A stretch of DNA of 64,000 bases from Dyadobacter sp. 3J3 (GTDB lineage: Bacteria > Bacteroidota > Bacteroidia > Cytophagales > Spirosomataceae): positions 1-64,000 of the forward strand of contig NZ_VTOL01000017.1 in assembly GCF_009801115.1 (NCBI RefSeq). Direction: 5' to 3'. The notes below the pieces were generated by a model, which did no database searches, was not told the origin of the DNA, and saw only the letters and a list, made by a program, of their open reading frames with translations. Position numbers and translations under genes: made by a program. This document shows, one piece after another, positions 8,078-16,822 of the stretch (its first letter is position 1; each line of letters begins with the position of its first letter).

Positions 8078-9628
8078 ATGTCAACAGTTGCACTTGCCAG
8101 TACAGAGGGAAAATGGATTATGACGTCAGTCATTTTGGCTTCTGCGATGGCTTTTATTGACAGTACCGCGCTGAATGTTATTTTACCATCACTACAAAAT
8201 AGTCTTGGTGCAACGGGTAGTGATTTGTTCTGGATACTGAATGCGTATCTGCTTATGCTGGCATCCCTGATTCTGATCGGAGGGACTTTGGGAGATAATC
8301 TGGGCCGAAAAAAAGTTTTCATGGTGGGTATTGTCATTTTTATTGCAGGTTCTGCCGCCTGCGGATTTTCGCCCACAGTAACCTGGCTGGTTATTTTTCG
8401 CTTGATTCAGGGAATTGGAGGAGCACTGATGATACCTGGAAGTTTGTCATTGATTTCGTCCTCGATTAATGAGAAGGAGCGAGGTAAAGCCATCGGAACC
8501 TGGTCTGCATTTACAACAGTGGTAACCATTGGGGGACCAATTCTTGGTGGCGCTTTGGCCGATGCAGGACTTTGGCGTTATATATTCTTTATCAATGTGC
8601 CTATCGGTGTTGCTGCTTTGATCATGTTGTGGTTCCGTGTGAATGTCACTGAGGAAATTCCTTCCGGCAAGCCTTTGGATTTTGCCGGAGCTACTGCAAT
8701 TGCCTTGGCACTGGCTACGTTAACACTTACTTTTCTGAGGATTCCGTCCATAGGTTTTAATAATATACAAACATACATTTCTCTGGGAGCAGGTATTTTG
8801 CTGGTCGTGCTTTTTGTATATCTGCAATACAAAAGTGCCAATCCGATGATGCCTTTGAGTCTCTTTTCCAGTGTGACTTTCAGTGGCGCTAACCTGCTAA
8901 CCTTCTTTCTTTATGCAGGGCTTGGCGGCGGGATGTTGTTTTTATCGCTGAATCTGGTGCAGGTTCAGGGGTATAGTCAATTGGAGTCCGGACTTACTTT
9001 TTTGCCTTTTACAATTTTGATGATACTACTGGCGAGATACGCCGGGAAACTGGCAGATAAATTCGGACCAAGAATATTTCTGATCTCGGGACCTGTCACG
9101 GCCGGAGCAGGTTTGTTGCTTTTATCTTTTGTAAAGCAAACCGGTGGTCCGTCTGACTACTGGACAACGTTCTTTCCCGGCATTTTGATTTTCGGTTTGG
9201 GTATGTCATTCACCGTGGCTCCTTTGACCACGGCTGTAATGGGCTCGGTCAGCGATCATTTTTCCGGAACAGCTTCCGGCGTTAATAACGCGATGACAAG
9301 AATTGCCAATGTTTTTGCCAACGCAATTTTCGGGGCTTTGGCGGTTTTATTTTTCTCAGGAGCACTGGCTGATCAGTTGGAAAATTCTTCTTTTAACAGT
9401 TCTCAAAAAACTGAAATTTTGAAAGAAGCGGCGAATTTGGGAAATGCAAAAGTGCCGACTAATATTGAAAAATCACAAAGAGCAGTTGTGGTAAATGCAT
9501 ATCATAAATCTTTCATTCACGCTTATGCCATTATCATGCGCATTTCTGCCGGACTTGGGTTTTTGGGTGGGTTGATGGCTGTTTTGTTTATTAAGTCTTT
9601 GAAAAAAGGAGCTGAAAAGGAAAATTGA
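8078..9628 (+). CDS. MFS transporter, DHA2 (EmrB/QacA) family efflux pump
   Basis: This 516-residue, highly hydrophobic protein has about 14 membrane helices. The N-terminal helix AMAFIDSTALNVILPSLQ has the motif D1 acidic residue typical of 14-helix drug/proton antiporters. Motif A is present as GGTLGDNLGRKKVF, and motif C-like GGPILGGALAD follows. Family members export cationic drugs, dyes or metabolites across the inner membrane using the proton gradient. The gene stands alone; no regulator or membrane-fusion partner is adjacent, so the substrate is open. Confidence 0.88.
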   Translation: MSTVALASTEGKWIMTSVILASAMAFIDSTALNVILPSLQNSLGATGSDLFWILNAYLLMLASLILIGGTLGDNLGRKKVFMVGIVIFIAGSAACGFSPTVTWLVIFRLIQGIGGALMIPGSLSLISSSINEKERGKAIGTWSAFTTVVTIGGPILGGALADAGLWRYIFFINVPIGVAALIMLWFRVNVTEEIPSGKPLDFAGATAIALALATLTLTFLRIPSIGFNNIQTYISLGAGILLVVLFVYLQYKSANPMMPLSLFSSVTFSGANLLTFFLYAGLGGGMLFLSLNLVQVQGYSQLESGLTFLPFTILMILLARYAGKLADKFGPRIFLISGPVTAGAGLLLLSFVKQTGGPSDYWTTFFPGILIFGLGMSFTVAPLTTAVMGSVSDHFSGTASGVNNAMTRIANVFANAIFGALAVLFFSGALADQLENSSFNSSQKTEILKEAANLGNAKVPTNIEKSQRAVVVNAYHKSFIHAYAIIMRISAGLGFLGGLMAVLFIKSLKKGAEKEN

Positions 9629-9645
9629 GATAGTAAAAGAACCTA

Positions 9646-10170
9646 TTATTTAGCCAAATCTGTCAAAGTTTTCTGCAACCAGATAATGTCGAAATATTGT
9701 CCTTTTTTATTCGCAATTCCTTTAAAATTTCCACATTCTACAAAACCTGATTTCTTATGAAAGTTAAGGCTGACCAGGTTTTCGGAAGAAACATTAACCA
9801 GAATATTTTTGTAATCCAGACGAATTAGTTTGTTTTCAAGAATTCGGTATAGCTCCTTTCCGATTCCTTTCCCTGTGACAGCAGGTTTTAGCCAATAGGT
9901 AAGTTTCGCGGTTTCTGAAAAGGTATTTTCAGATCTGAAATCATAAGCATATCCCAATCCGATAATTTTCCCTTCCTCTTCAATTACATATCTGGGGAGA
10001 TTGGTTTCTTGAAGTATCAAATCATAGATTGAGCTAATTCCGATGGGCTGATCGGAAAAATGATAGGTTGTTTCGGAAATATAATAATTGACAATCTCCA
10101 AAATGTCGTGAGCGTCACTTAACTGGATCGGTCTGAACGATACTTTTTCGGAATTAAAAGTGTTATTCAT
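9646..10170 (-). CDS. GNAT N-acetyltransferase, phosphinothricin-acetyltransferase-like
   Basis: This 174-residue protein is a single GNAT domain. KPAVTGKGIGKELYRILE holds the acetyl-CoA pyrophosphate loop (Q/RxxGxG/A), and VSSENLVSLNFHKKSGFVEC followed by the C-terminal IIWLQKTL follows the pattern of the PAT/YncA subgroup, which acetylates small amines such as phosphinothricin or methionine sulfoximine. The gene converges tightly (17 bp) with the MFS transporter. The natural substrate cannot be told from sequence. CAAAAATA at 10176-10183 reads TATTTTTG on the coding strand, a possible -7 element almost touching the start codon. Confidence 0.82.
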   Translation of the reverse strand: MNNTFNSEKVSFRPIQLSDAHDILEIVNYYISETTYHFSDQPIGISSIYDLILQETNLPRYVIEEEGKIIGLGYAYDFRSENTFSETAKLTYWLKPAVTGKGIGKELYRILENKLIRLDYKNILVNVSSENLVSLNFHKKSGFVECGNFKGIANKKGQYFDIIWLQKTLTDLAK

Positions 10171-10220
10171 TTTAACAAAAATAAGTGTAAACTATTTGAT
10201 AAACAGACATTAAATGGAAA

Positions 10221-11162
10221 TTATTCCTTTGTAACTTTCATTTCTACACGGCGGTTTAATTTCCGGTTTTCTTCACTATCGTTAAGGGCGAAAGGTATTT
10301 TACTTCCATAACCTTTACCGCTAATTCTGGATGAGGCTATACCATTGCTGGTCAGATATTTTTTTACAATACTTACCCTTTCCTCTGACAACTTGTAGTT
10401 TTTAATCGCATCTCCCCGGTTGTCCGTATGGCCGGATAGTTCGATTTCAAGTGTAGGAAATTGTACAAGATAACTTAAAATCCGGTCTAATTCCGGTTGG
10501 GAAGATGGTAAAATAATCGCTTTACTTTGCTCAAATTGAATCGCTAATATTACTTTTTCACCAAGCTTGGGTTTAGGGAAAGCTAACAGATTATCTGGTT
10601 TTTGAATATCTATAACTTTGGCAATATCTTTAATTGATTCTGGCGATTTTGGCTCGGAAACTTTTCTTGAAAGGTTGGATGTCGTTAAAGAAGCCAACTT
10701 CTGTGGCGCACTTTCATCACTGGATTTTGTAACCGAAAATGTTCCGGGAGGACAGTCAAATTCTAGGTAATTACCGGATTGATGAACCTTACGACTTGTC
10801 CATTTTCCTCTAAGAATAAGTTTTCCTGTATCATTATCAGTAAATAGATATCCTTCCAAAATTTTCAAGCACCAGGATAAGTTATCCTCGGATTTTTTAA
10901 TTACTTCATATTCAGTCATTACAACTTTATGATCACTAATCATACCTCTAAATTTCTGGATTACAAAACCTTGCGGATGATTGGTTTTTATTTGACCGCT
11001 TAGAAATCCTCCCACCTGATTCAGGCTAATTTCGATGGTGCCGATTTTAAACTGAGAATTTTCTTGTGTTACTTCTCCTGACCAACTGCCAGTCAGATTT
11101 TGACATCTTGCAGGTAGAAAACTTATAATGTATAGAAATACAAGGGGTATCAAATTTTTCAT
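10221..11162 (-). CDS. OmpA-family outer-membrane/peptidoglycan-binding protein
   Basis: This 313-residue protein has a signal peptide ending near PARCQ. It then has a lipocalin-like or beta-rich segment of unknown type (about 22-150) with repeated short sheet patterns and a Pro/Ser-rich linker (about 155-200). The C-terminal OmpA domain (about 205-313) carries the diagnostic LSGHTDNRGD and NRKLNRRVEMKV motifs that bind meso-diaminopimelate in peptidoglycan. It probably ties the outer membrane to the cell wall. No T9SS or gliding partner is adjacent. The N-terminal domain is not identified. Confidence 0.85.
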   Translation of the reverse strand: MKNLIPLVFLYIISFLPARCQNLTGSWSGEVTQENSQFKIGTIEISLNQVGGFLSGQIKTNHPQGFVIQKFRGMISDHKVVMTEYEVIKKSEDNLSWCLKILEGYLFTDNDTGKLILRGKWTSRKVHQSGNYLEFDCPPGTFSVTKSSDESAPQKLASLTTSNLSRKVSEPKSPESIKDIAKVIDIQKPDNLLAFPKPKLGEKVILAIQFEQSKAIILPSSQPELDRILSYLVQFPTLEIELSGHTDNRGDAIKNYKLSEERVSIVKKYLTSNGIASSRISGKGYGSKIPFALNDSEENRKLNRRVEMKVTKE

Positions 11163-11297
11163 GGCTGTTAGGGAGGACGCTGGTAATGTCGATTCTCAAA
11201 GTAATTTACTCTTTGAAAACTTAAAACAAATTATCAATTCCAATCTACTTCAAATCGATTACTCGTTTTTTGAAATATTTCAATACAATATAAAGAC

Positions 11298-11339
11298 AAA
11301 ACGCCCTCAATAAATGATTAAATCTATCGAGGGCGTTTT
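11298..11339. terminator. Bidirectional terminator behind the purL-tail copy
   Basis: AAAACGCCCTC (11298-11308) and GAGGGCGTTTT (11329-11339) form a perfect 11-bp stem with T-runs on both sides. Its position and its loop (AATAAAT...) mirror the purL terminator at 12187..12232, so it seems to have been duplicated together with the purL 3' end. Confidence 0.85.
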
Positions 11340-11362
11340 TTAACTTTATTTATATCAGCTTC

Positions 11363-11647
11363 TTATTTTTCCAACCACAATCGCGCGTTCACAAATGCTT
11401 CCATCCATGGAGAAACTTCGTCTTTTCTTCCTTTTATATAGTTTGCCAAGTGCCACTGGAACAATACCCTTTTGATATGAGGCATTATTGAAAAATTTGG
11501 ATAGGTGGAGTATGTCTCGTATCCATATTTTACTAAGATGGTGTATTGATCTTCTGTGTAAGGAAGTTCAAACTTACTTTCGCCATGAGAAATCCATACA
11601 CCAAACGTGCTGCCTGCCAGCGTTATAAGCATTTTATAATCCGCCAA
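11363..11647 (-). pseudogene. Degenerate copy of the purL 3' end
   Basis: The 94-residue frame matches the last about 106 residues of PurL (12254..15913). From LITLAGSTFGVWISHGESKF through to ARLWLEK it follows the intact gene, with an in-frame loss of about 16 residues between YETYSTYPN and IMPHI. Nucleotide identity over the terminal 150 bp is roughly 85 percent by eye. The copy starts inside the glutaminase domain, lacks the nucleophile region (GICNGCQ) and has no good start (TTG at 11647, ATG at 11632). It is a remnant rather than an enzyme, though the frame is still open. A one-sided duplication of purL plus its terminator is the simplest origin. Confidence 0.85.
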
Positions 11648-11712
11648 TATTTTTTGCAGGAAAAGCAGTTGTAATCGTCAATAAAAAATCCATTCTTATT
11701 TGTTGATTGCGA

Positions 11713-12105
11713 TTACCTGACTAACACCTTTTTAATTTCAAGGGCAACCGGCGCTACCTCAATCAATTCCAGCGATTTGACCATTTTTAGCGTACCATTT
11801 TTATATTTTAAAAAGTGGGGTGTTTTTAAGTGAAATTGATAGGCCTCTTCACTGGCATATACTTCAAAAACGGTGAAAAATTCAGGATGTTTTTTATCCT
11901 GAACGGCTTGCAAAGCAAGCACTCCCGGTTCAACTTTTACAGCAGTTTTTGCATGTTGAGCAAGTGCTTCTTTTTATGCTTCCAGGTCGGCAGGATACAC
12001 CTCTATCTTTGCTATACGCAACTTTCTTAAGTCTTCTTGTGCAAAAGTTTCGGCTGAACCCAGTGTAAATATAAGTAAAAGGAGGATGGTTGATTTAATG
12101 TTCAT
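11713..12105 (-). pseudogene. Secreted ABM/quinol-monooxygenase-like gene with in-frame stop
   Basis: Read from the ATG at 12105, the minus strand gives a signal peptide (MNIKSTILLLLIFTLGSAET) and then RKLRIAKIEVYPADLEA. A TAA stop follows at 11974-11976. After it, KEALAQHAKTAVKVEPGVL and a full C-terminal half with FFTVFEVYASEEAYQFHLKT continue in the same frame to 11713. That second half is an antibiotic-biosynthesis-monooxygenase fold. Family members usually have Tyr at the stop position (AYKxAL), so one TAT/TAC to TAA change explains the break. The gene is otherwise complete at 130 codons. It sits between purL and the purL-tail copy. Confidence 0.8.
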
Positions 12106-12186
12106 ATACAGCATATCTTTTGATTTTAGATAATTGATCGAATTTTGCTATCAATCTAATCCACATATTTTAACATGGATTAAATC

Positions 12187-12232
12187 AAAAAGTGCCCCCA
12201 ATAAATCTTTGAATTCATTGACGGCACTTTTT
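12187..12232. terminator. Terminator of purL
   Basis: AAAAAGTGCC (12187-12196) and GGCACTTTTT (12223-12232) form a perfect 10-bp stem with T-runs on both strands. It starts 22 bp past the purL stop and should end the purL transcript on the minus strand. Its counterpart follows the purL-tail copy at 11298..11339. Confidence 0.85.
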
Positions 12233-12253
12233 TTGGATTTTAATTTTATCAGC

Positions 12254-15200
12254 TTATTTCTGTTCCAACCACAATCTCGCATTCACAAACGCTTCCATCC
12301 ATGGAGAAACTTCGTCTTTTCTTCCTTTTGGATAGTTTGCCCAATGCCACTGGAAAAGTGATCTTTCAATATGAGGCATCATTACCAAATGTCGTCCTGA
12401 TTTGTCGCACATCATGGCTGTGTTGAAATCAGAACCGTTTGGATTGGCAGGATATGTTTCGTAACCGTATTTTGCTACAATGCTGTATTTGTCTTCTGCG
12501 TAAGGAAGTTCAAACTTACCTTCTCCGTGCGAAATCCAAACACCCAGTGTGCTGCCAGCCAAAGTGGAAAGCATTACCGAATTATTTTCCTGTATCGTCA
12601 GTGAAGTAAAACCGCTTTCGTGCTTTTTACTTTCGTTATGAAGCATTTTAGGTTTTTGCTCGTGATCTTCATTGATAAGGCCCAATTCTATAAATAACTG
12701 GCATCCATTACATATCCCAACTGAAAGCGTGTCCTCGCGTTTAAAGAAGTTTTCCAAAGCGATTTTTGCTTTTTCATTATAAAGAAATGCACCAGCCCAG
12801 CCTTTGGCAGAACCTAAAACATCAGAGTTTGAGAATCCTCCTACGGCACCGATAAACTGGATATCTTCCAGTGTTTCGCGACCCGAGATTAGATCGGTCA
12901 TATGCACATCTTTCACATCGAAACCAGCCAGATACATCGCATTGGCTAATTCTCTTTCCGAGTTGCTGCCTTTTTCACGGATAACCGCTGCTTTTGGTCT
13001 TGGTTTTGAAGAATCAATAACAGGTTTTTTACCATCAAATTGCAATGGGAAATTGTATTGCAATACGTGGTTTTTATAATTATCAAAACGTTCTTTTGCT
13101 TTAACCGGTCCGCTTTGTTTCTGATCCAGCAAATAAGAAGTTTTAGACCAGACATCGCGTAGTTCGTCTATATCAAAATCCTGAGTTCCTGACTGATCTT
13201 TAACCGTCAAAGTTGCAGTAGCAGTAACGGTTCCGATTTTATGGAAATCAACACCGGCAGCTCCAAGAACAGATTCAGCCTCTGAATCTGCCTGGAAAAC
13301 GATTCCGATATTTTCAGAGAAAAGTTTCGTGATAAGATCCTGATCAGACAAAGATGAAAGATCAATGTTTGCACCCAGATCACGATCCGCAAAACACATT
13401 TCAAGAAGCGTGGTAATTAATCCGCCGCTACCAATATCATGACCTGCCTGAATTTTACCTGCTTTTATCAGCTGTTGAATCGTATTAAATGTATTTTTAA
13501 ATGATTCGGCGTTTTTAATATCCGGTGTTTCCGTTCCGATTTTACCCAAAATCTGGGCAAAAGAAGAACCGCCCAGTTTGTAAAGATCTTCGGAAAGATT
13601 GATATAATAAATCGCTCCTCCGTCTTTTTGAAGGACTGGTTCAATCACAGCAGTGATATCATCGCAATGTCCGGCGGCTGAAATAATGACAGTTCCCGGA
13701 GCGATCACTTCTGCATCCTTATATTTTTGTTTCATCGACAAGGAATCTTTTCCCGTAGGAATATTGATTCCAAGACTGATCGCAAATTCTGAACAGGCTT
13801 TTACGGCTGCATATAAACGCGCATCTTCTCCTTCATTTTTACAGGCCCACATCCAGTTGGCAGAAAGCGAAACACTCGCAAGTCCATCTTCCAAAGGTGC
13901 CCAGATAATATTAGACAGTGATTCTGCAATCGCATTGCGACTTCCCGCAGCAGGATCGATCAAAGCAGAAAGAGGAGCGTGACCAATAGATGTTGCGATT
14001 CCTTCTTTTCCTTTGTAATCAAGCGCCATTACGCCAACATTATTCAGCGGCAATTGAAGCGGGCCTGCACATTGCTGTTTCGCAACGCGACCGCCTACAC
14101 AACGGTCAACTTTATTTGTAAGCCAGTCTTTACTCCCAACAGCTTCCAGTTGAAGAAGTTGCAAAAGATAAGTATGCAGTTCTTTCTGATCGTACGTTAC
14201 AGGCTGATATTTTCTTTCAACCGTTTTGTCATGCATAACCACTTTTGGCGAGCTGCCAAACATGTCATCCATTTCAAGATCCATCGGTTTTGCGCCCGTG
14301 GACGAAGATTCAAAAGTAAAGCGGTGATCCGAAGTCACTTGTCCGACGGTATACATCGGTGCTCTTTCGCGATCTGCTATTCTTTGAAGCGTATCAATAT
14401 TTTTCTGTCCGATCACAAGTCCCATACGTTCCTGGGATTCGTTTCCAATTATTTCTTTCGCCGAAAGGGTAGGATCTCCCACAGGCAATTTATCCAGATC
14501 AATTTTTCCCCCGGTTTCTTCCACCAATTCAGAAAGACAGTTTAAGTGTCCGCCTGCGCCGTGGTCATGAATGGAAACAATGGTATTATGATCACTTTCT
14601 ACCATTCCGCGAACCGCGTTGGCAACTCTTTTCTGCATTTCAGGATTGGAGCGTTGCACAGCATTAAGCTCAATTCCTGAGCTCATTGCACCGGTGTCGG
14701 CAGAAGAAACTGCTGCTCCACCCATACCAATCCGGTAGTTTTCACCGCCCAGTACTACAATCTTATCATCAACAGAAGGTTTTTCTTTTTGTGCCTGATC
14801 CGCTTTTCCGTATCCGATTCCACCAGCCTGCATGATCACTTTATCATAACCAAGTTTTCTGGCATCTTCCTCATGCTCAAAGGTTAGCAAAGAGCCAACG
14901 ATCAAAGGTTGTCCGAATTTATTTCCAAAATCAGAAGCACCATTAGAAGCCTTGATCAGAATATCCATCGGTGTCTGGTACAGCCACGGTCTTTCAGCCA
15001 TCGGCTGCTCCCACGGACGATTTTCTTCCAAACGTGAAAATGAAGTCATATAAACAGCCGTTCCCGCAAGTGGCAAAGAACCTTGTCCGCCTGCTAGTCT
15101 GTCTCTGATTTCCCCACCTGATCCGGTTGCTGCGCCATTAAATGGCTCAACGGTGGTCGGGAAATTATGGGTTTCAGCTTTCAAAGAAATCACTGAATCA

Positions 15201-15913
15201 AAATCTTTTGTTTCGTAGTATTCAGGAACGTCCGGGCGTTTTGGAGCAAACTGCTGCACGCGGGGTCCTTTTACAAAAGCAACATTATCTTTATAGGCAG
15301 AAACAATTCCGTTTGGATTGGTTTCTGATGTTTTGCGTATCAGTTTGAATAAAGAAGACGGCTGCTCTTCTCCGTCAATAACAAAAGTACCGTTGAAAAT
15401 TTTATGACGGCAATGTTCAGAATTGACCTGGGAAAAACCGAAAACTTCCGAGTCGGTAAGTTTGCGATCCAGTTTTTCTGACAGCTTATTCAGGTAATCT
15501 ATTTCTTCGGAACTAAGCGACAGACCTTCCTGCTGATTATACTCAGCAATGTCATTAATTTCAAGAATTGATTCAGGCTTGATGCTGATGGAGTAAATTT
15601 GCTGATTAAGCTCGCTGTATTTTTGAGACAGCATCGGGTCAAAACCTGTAAAATCCGCTTCAACTTTTTTAAACTCCTCAATCCTGATAATGCCATGGAT
15701 ATCCATGTTCTGGGTAATTTCCACGGCGTTTGTACTCCATGGTGTAATCATCGCAGCACGCGGCCCTACAAAAAATCCATTCAGTACAGTTTCTTCACTG
15801 AGCTGGGCGTTACCAAAAAGCCAGGATAATTTAGAAATATTTGCCTGAGTGAGGGTTTGTTCAATTTGCAGAGCAAAGACAGTATTGCGGTCGTCGGAAA
15901 AGAAGTAAATCAT
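12254..15913 (-). CDS. purL: Phosphoribosylformylglycinamidine synthase, single-chain
   Basis: This 1219-residue protein is a large-type FGAM synthase. It converts FGAR, glutamine and ATP to FGAM in step four of purine synthesis. An N-terminal PurS-like part is followed by two AIR-synthase-like halves, seen in DSEVFGFSQVNSEHCRHKIF, LKAETHNFPTTVEPFNGAAT and HDHGAGGHLNCLSELVEETG. The C-terminal class I glutaminase has nucleophile C1068 in GICNGCQ and the His-Gly-Glu of WISHGEGKFELP. E. coli PurL is about 1295 residues, so the length is normal. It is transcribed alone, with a TACCTTTG element 19 bp upstream of the start and a hairpin terminator downstream. Confidence 0.97.
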   Translation of the reverse strand: MIYFFSDDRNTVFALQIEQTLTQANISKLSWLFGNAQLSEETVLNGFFVGPRAAMITPWSTNAVEITQNMDIHGIIRIEEFKKVEADFTGFDPMLSQKYSELNQQIYSISIKPESILEINDIAEYNQQEGLSLSSEEIDYLNKLSEKLDRKLTDSEVFGFSQVNSEHCRHKIFNGTFVIDGEEQPSSLFKLIRKTSETNPNGIVSAYKDNVAFVKGPRVQQFAPKRPDVPEYYETKDFDSVISLKAETHNFPTTVEPFNGAATGSGGEIRDRLAGGQGSLPLAGTAVYMTSFSRLEENRPWEQPMAERPWLYQTPMDILIKASNGASDFGNKFGQPLIVGSLLTFEHEEDARKLGYDKVIMQAGGIGYGKADQAQKEKPSVDDKIVVLGGENYRIGMGGAAVSSADTGAMSSGIELNAVQRSNPEMQKRVANAVRGMVESDHNTIVSIHDHGAGGHLNCLSELVEETGGKIDLDKLPVGDPTLSAKEIIGNESQERMGLVIGQKNIDTLQRIADRERAPMYTVGQVTSDHRFTFESSSTGAKPMDLEMDDMFGSSPKVVMHDKTVERKYQPVTYDQKELHTYLLQLLQLEAVGSKDWLTNKVDRCVGGRVAKQQCAGPLQLPLNNVGVMALDYKGKEGIATSIGHAPLSALIDPAAGSRNAIAESLSNIIWAPLEDGLASVSLSANWMWACKNEGEDARLYAAVKACSEFAISLGINIPTGKDSLSMKQKYKDAEVIAPGTVIISAAGHCDDITAVIEPVLQKDGGAIYYINLSEDLYKLGGSSFAQILGKIGTETPDIKNAESFKNTFNTIQQLIKAGKIQAGHDIGSGGLITTLLEMCFADRDLGANIDLSSLSDQDLITKLFSENIGIVFQADSEAESVLGAAGVDFHKIGTVTATATLTVKDQSGTQDFDIDELRDVWSKTSYLLDQKQSGPVKAKERFDNYKNHVLQYNFPLQFDGKKPVIDSSKPRPKAAVIREKGSNSERELANAMYLAGFDVKDVHMTDLISGRETLEDIQFIGAVGGFSNSDVLGSAKGWAGAFLYNEKAKIALENFFKREDTLSVGICNGCQLFIELGLINEDHEQKPKMLHNESKKHESGFTSLTIQENNSVMLSTLAGSTLGVWISHGEGKFELPYAEDKYSIVAKYGYETYPANPNGSDFNTAMMCDKSGRHLVMMPHIERSLFQWHWANYPKGRKDEVSPWMEAFVNARLWLEQK

Positions 15914-15931
15914 GATATATTTTTAATGCGG

Positions 15932-15939
15932 CAAAGGTA
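15932..15939 (-). promoter_or_regulatory. Promoter -7 element of purL
   Basis: On the minus strand these bases read TACCTTTG, an exact match to the Bacteroidota -7 consensus TAnnTTTG, 19 bp before the purL ATG. No clear -33 TTG is seen at the usual spacing, so the element is probable rather than certain. Confidence 0.5.
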
Positions 15940-16066
15940 TTTAAAAAATTACCGAAGCCCATCTATAAAGTAAAAATTGATCTGATTTATAAAAAAGGTT
16001 AAAATCCCAAGGTTAGTTCCTGCTTTGGCGTTGAATTTCCTGATTGTTACAAAAATTGTATTTTAA

Positions 16067-16813
16067 TCAGATCCAGTTTCCAGTCAATTTCTTAAAAGCA
16101 TCCCGGTATAACTCACCAACTGCGATTTCCATAGTACCAATGTAGACCGCGTTTTTGCTGATGGAATCCACTTTTGAAAGAGAAATAATGAAGGAACGGT
16201 GTAAGCGCAGAAACCTGGACGGCGGCAGTTTGTCTTCTATTGATTTCAGGCTGCTCAGTGTTATGATGGGTTTTAAAGGAGGAATTAGATGTATTTTGAC
16301 ATTATCCTTGCTCGATTCAAGATAGAGAACTGAATCAAAATCAACGCGGACAAGTTTGTAATCAGCTTTTACAAACATGCAGTTTTCTTCGCTTTCATCA
16401 ATCAGCGAGGTATTTCCTTGCAGCAGTTCAAAATAATTTTTAACCCGCATTGCAGCATTTAGAAATGCTTCATAACCAAATGGTTTTAATAAATAATCCG
16501 AGGCATTTACTTTGAACGCTTCCAGTGCAAATTGATTATAAGCTGTTGTGAAAATGATTTTGGCGGCAGAAGAAGTGCCATTTTGGGTAAGAACTCTCGC
16601 AAGTTCCATTCCATTCAAATGCGGCATTTGTATGTCCAGAATTATAAGATCAATCTCTTGGCTATGAATAGCTTGCAACGCTTCGATCCCGTTGGCATAA
16701 CTGCCTTTTAAATTTAAAAAAGGAGTTTGTTCAACAAAAGTGTTGATCAGGTTAAGCGCAAGCGGCTCGTCGTCAACTGTGATGCAATTTAAAATAATAC
16801 CTTGGCCGGACAT
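16067..16813 (-). CDS. LytTR-family response regulator
   Basis: This 248-residue protein has a receiver domain (about 9-125) and a LytTR DNA-binding domain (about 145-245). The acidic pocket is D14/D15, the phosphoacceptor is D60 in LIILDIQMP, and K110 in DYLLKPFG completes the switch set. The LytTR part contains VLYLESSKDNVKIHL and FLRLHRSFIISLSKV, the strands and loops that read direct-repeat operators. The gene lies 9 bp downstream of the cognate kinase at 16823, so the two form an operon. Targets are unknown; paired LytS/LytTR systems in Bacteroidota often control neighbouring envelope or transporter genes. Confidence 0.92.
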   Translation of the reverse strand: MSGQGIILNCITVDDEPLALNLINTFVEQTPFLNLKGSYANGIEALQAIHSQEIDLIILDIQMPHLNGMELARVLTQNGTSSAAKIIFTTAYNQFALEAFKVNASDYLLKPFGYEAFLNAAMRVKNYFELLQGNTSLIDESEENCMFVKADYKLVRVDFDSVLYLESSKDNVKIHLIPPLKPIITLSSLKSIEDKLPPSRFLRLHRSFIISLSKVDSISKNAVYIGTMEIAVGELYRDAFKKLTGNWI

Positions 16814-16822
16814 GGAGAATAT

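Noticed and set aside
11363..12105. Alternative genetic code or stop recoding as explanation for the in-frame stops
   Set aside because: TAA and TAG both end many intact genes in the window and the two stops replace different residues (Tyr and Trp), so point mutations are simpler.
13979..14545. 188-residue plus-strand frame inside purL
   Set aside because: It lies antisense to essential purL sequence and has a Cys/Phe/His-rich composition typical of reverse-strand shadows.
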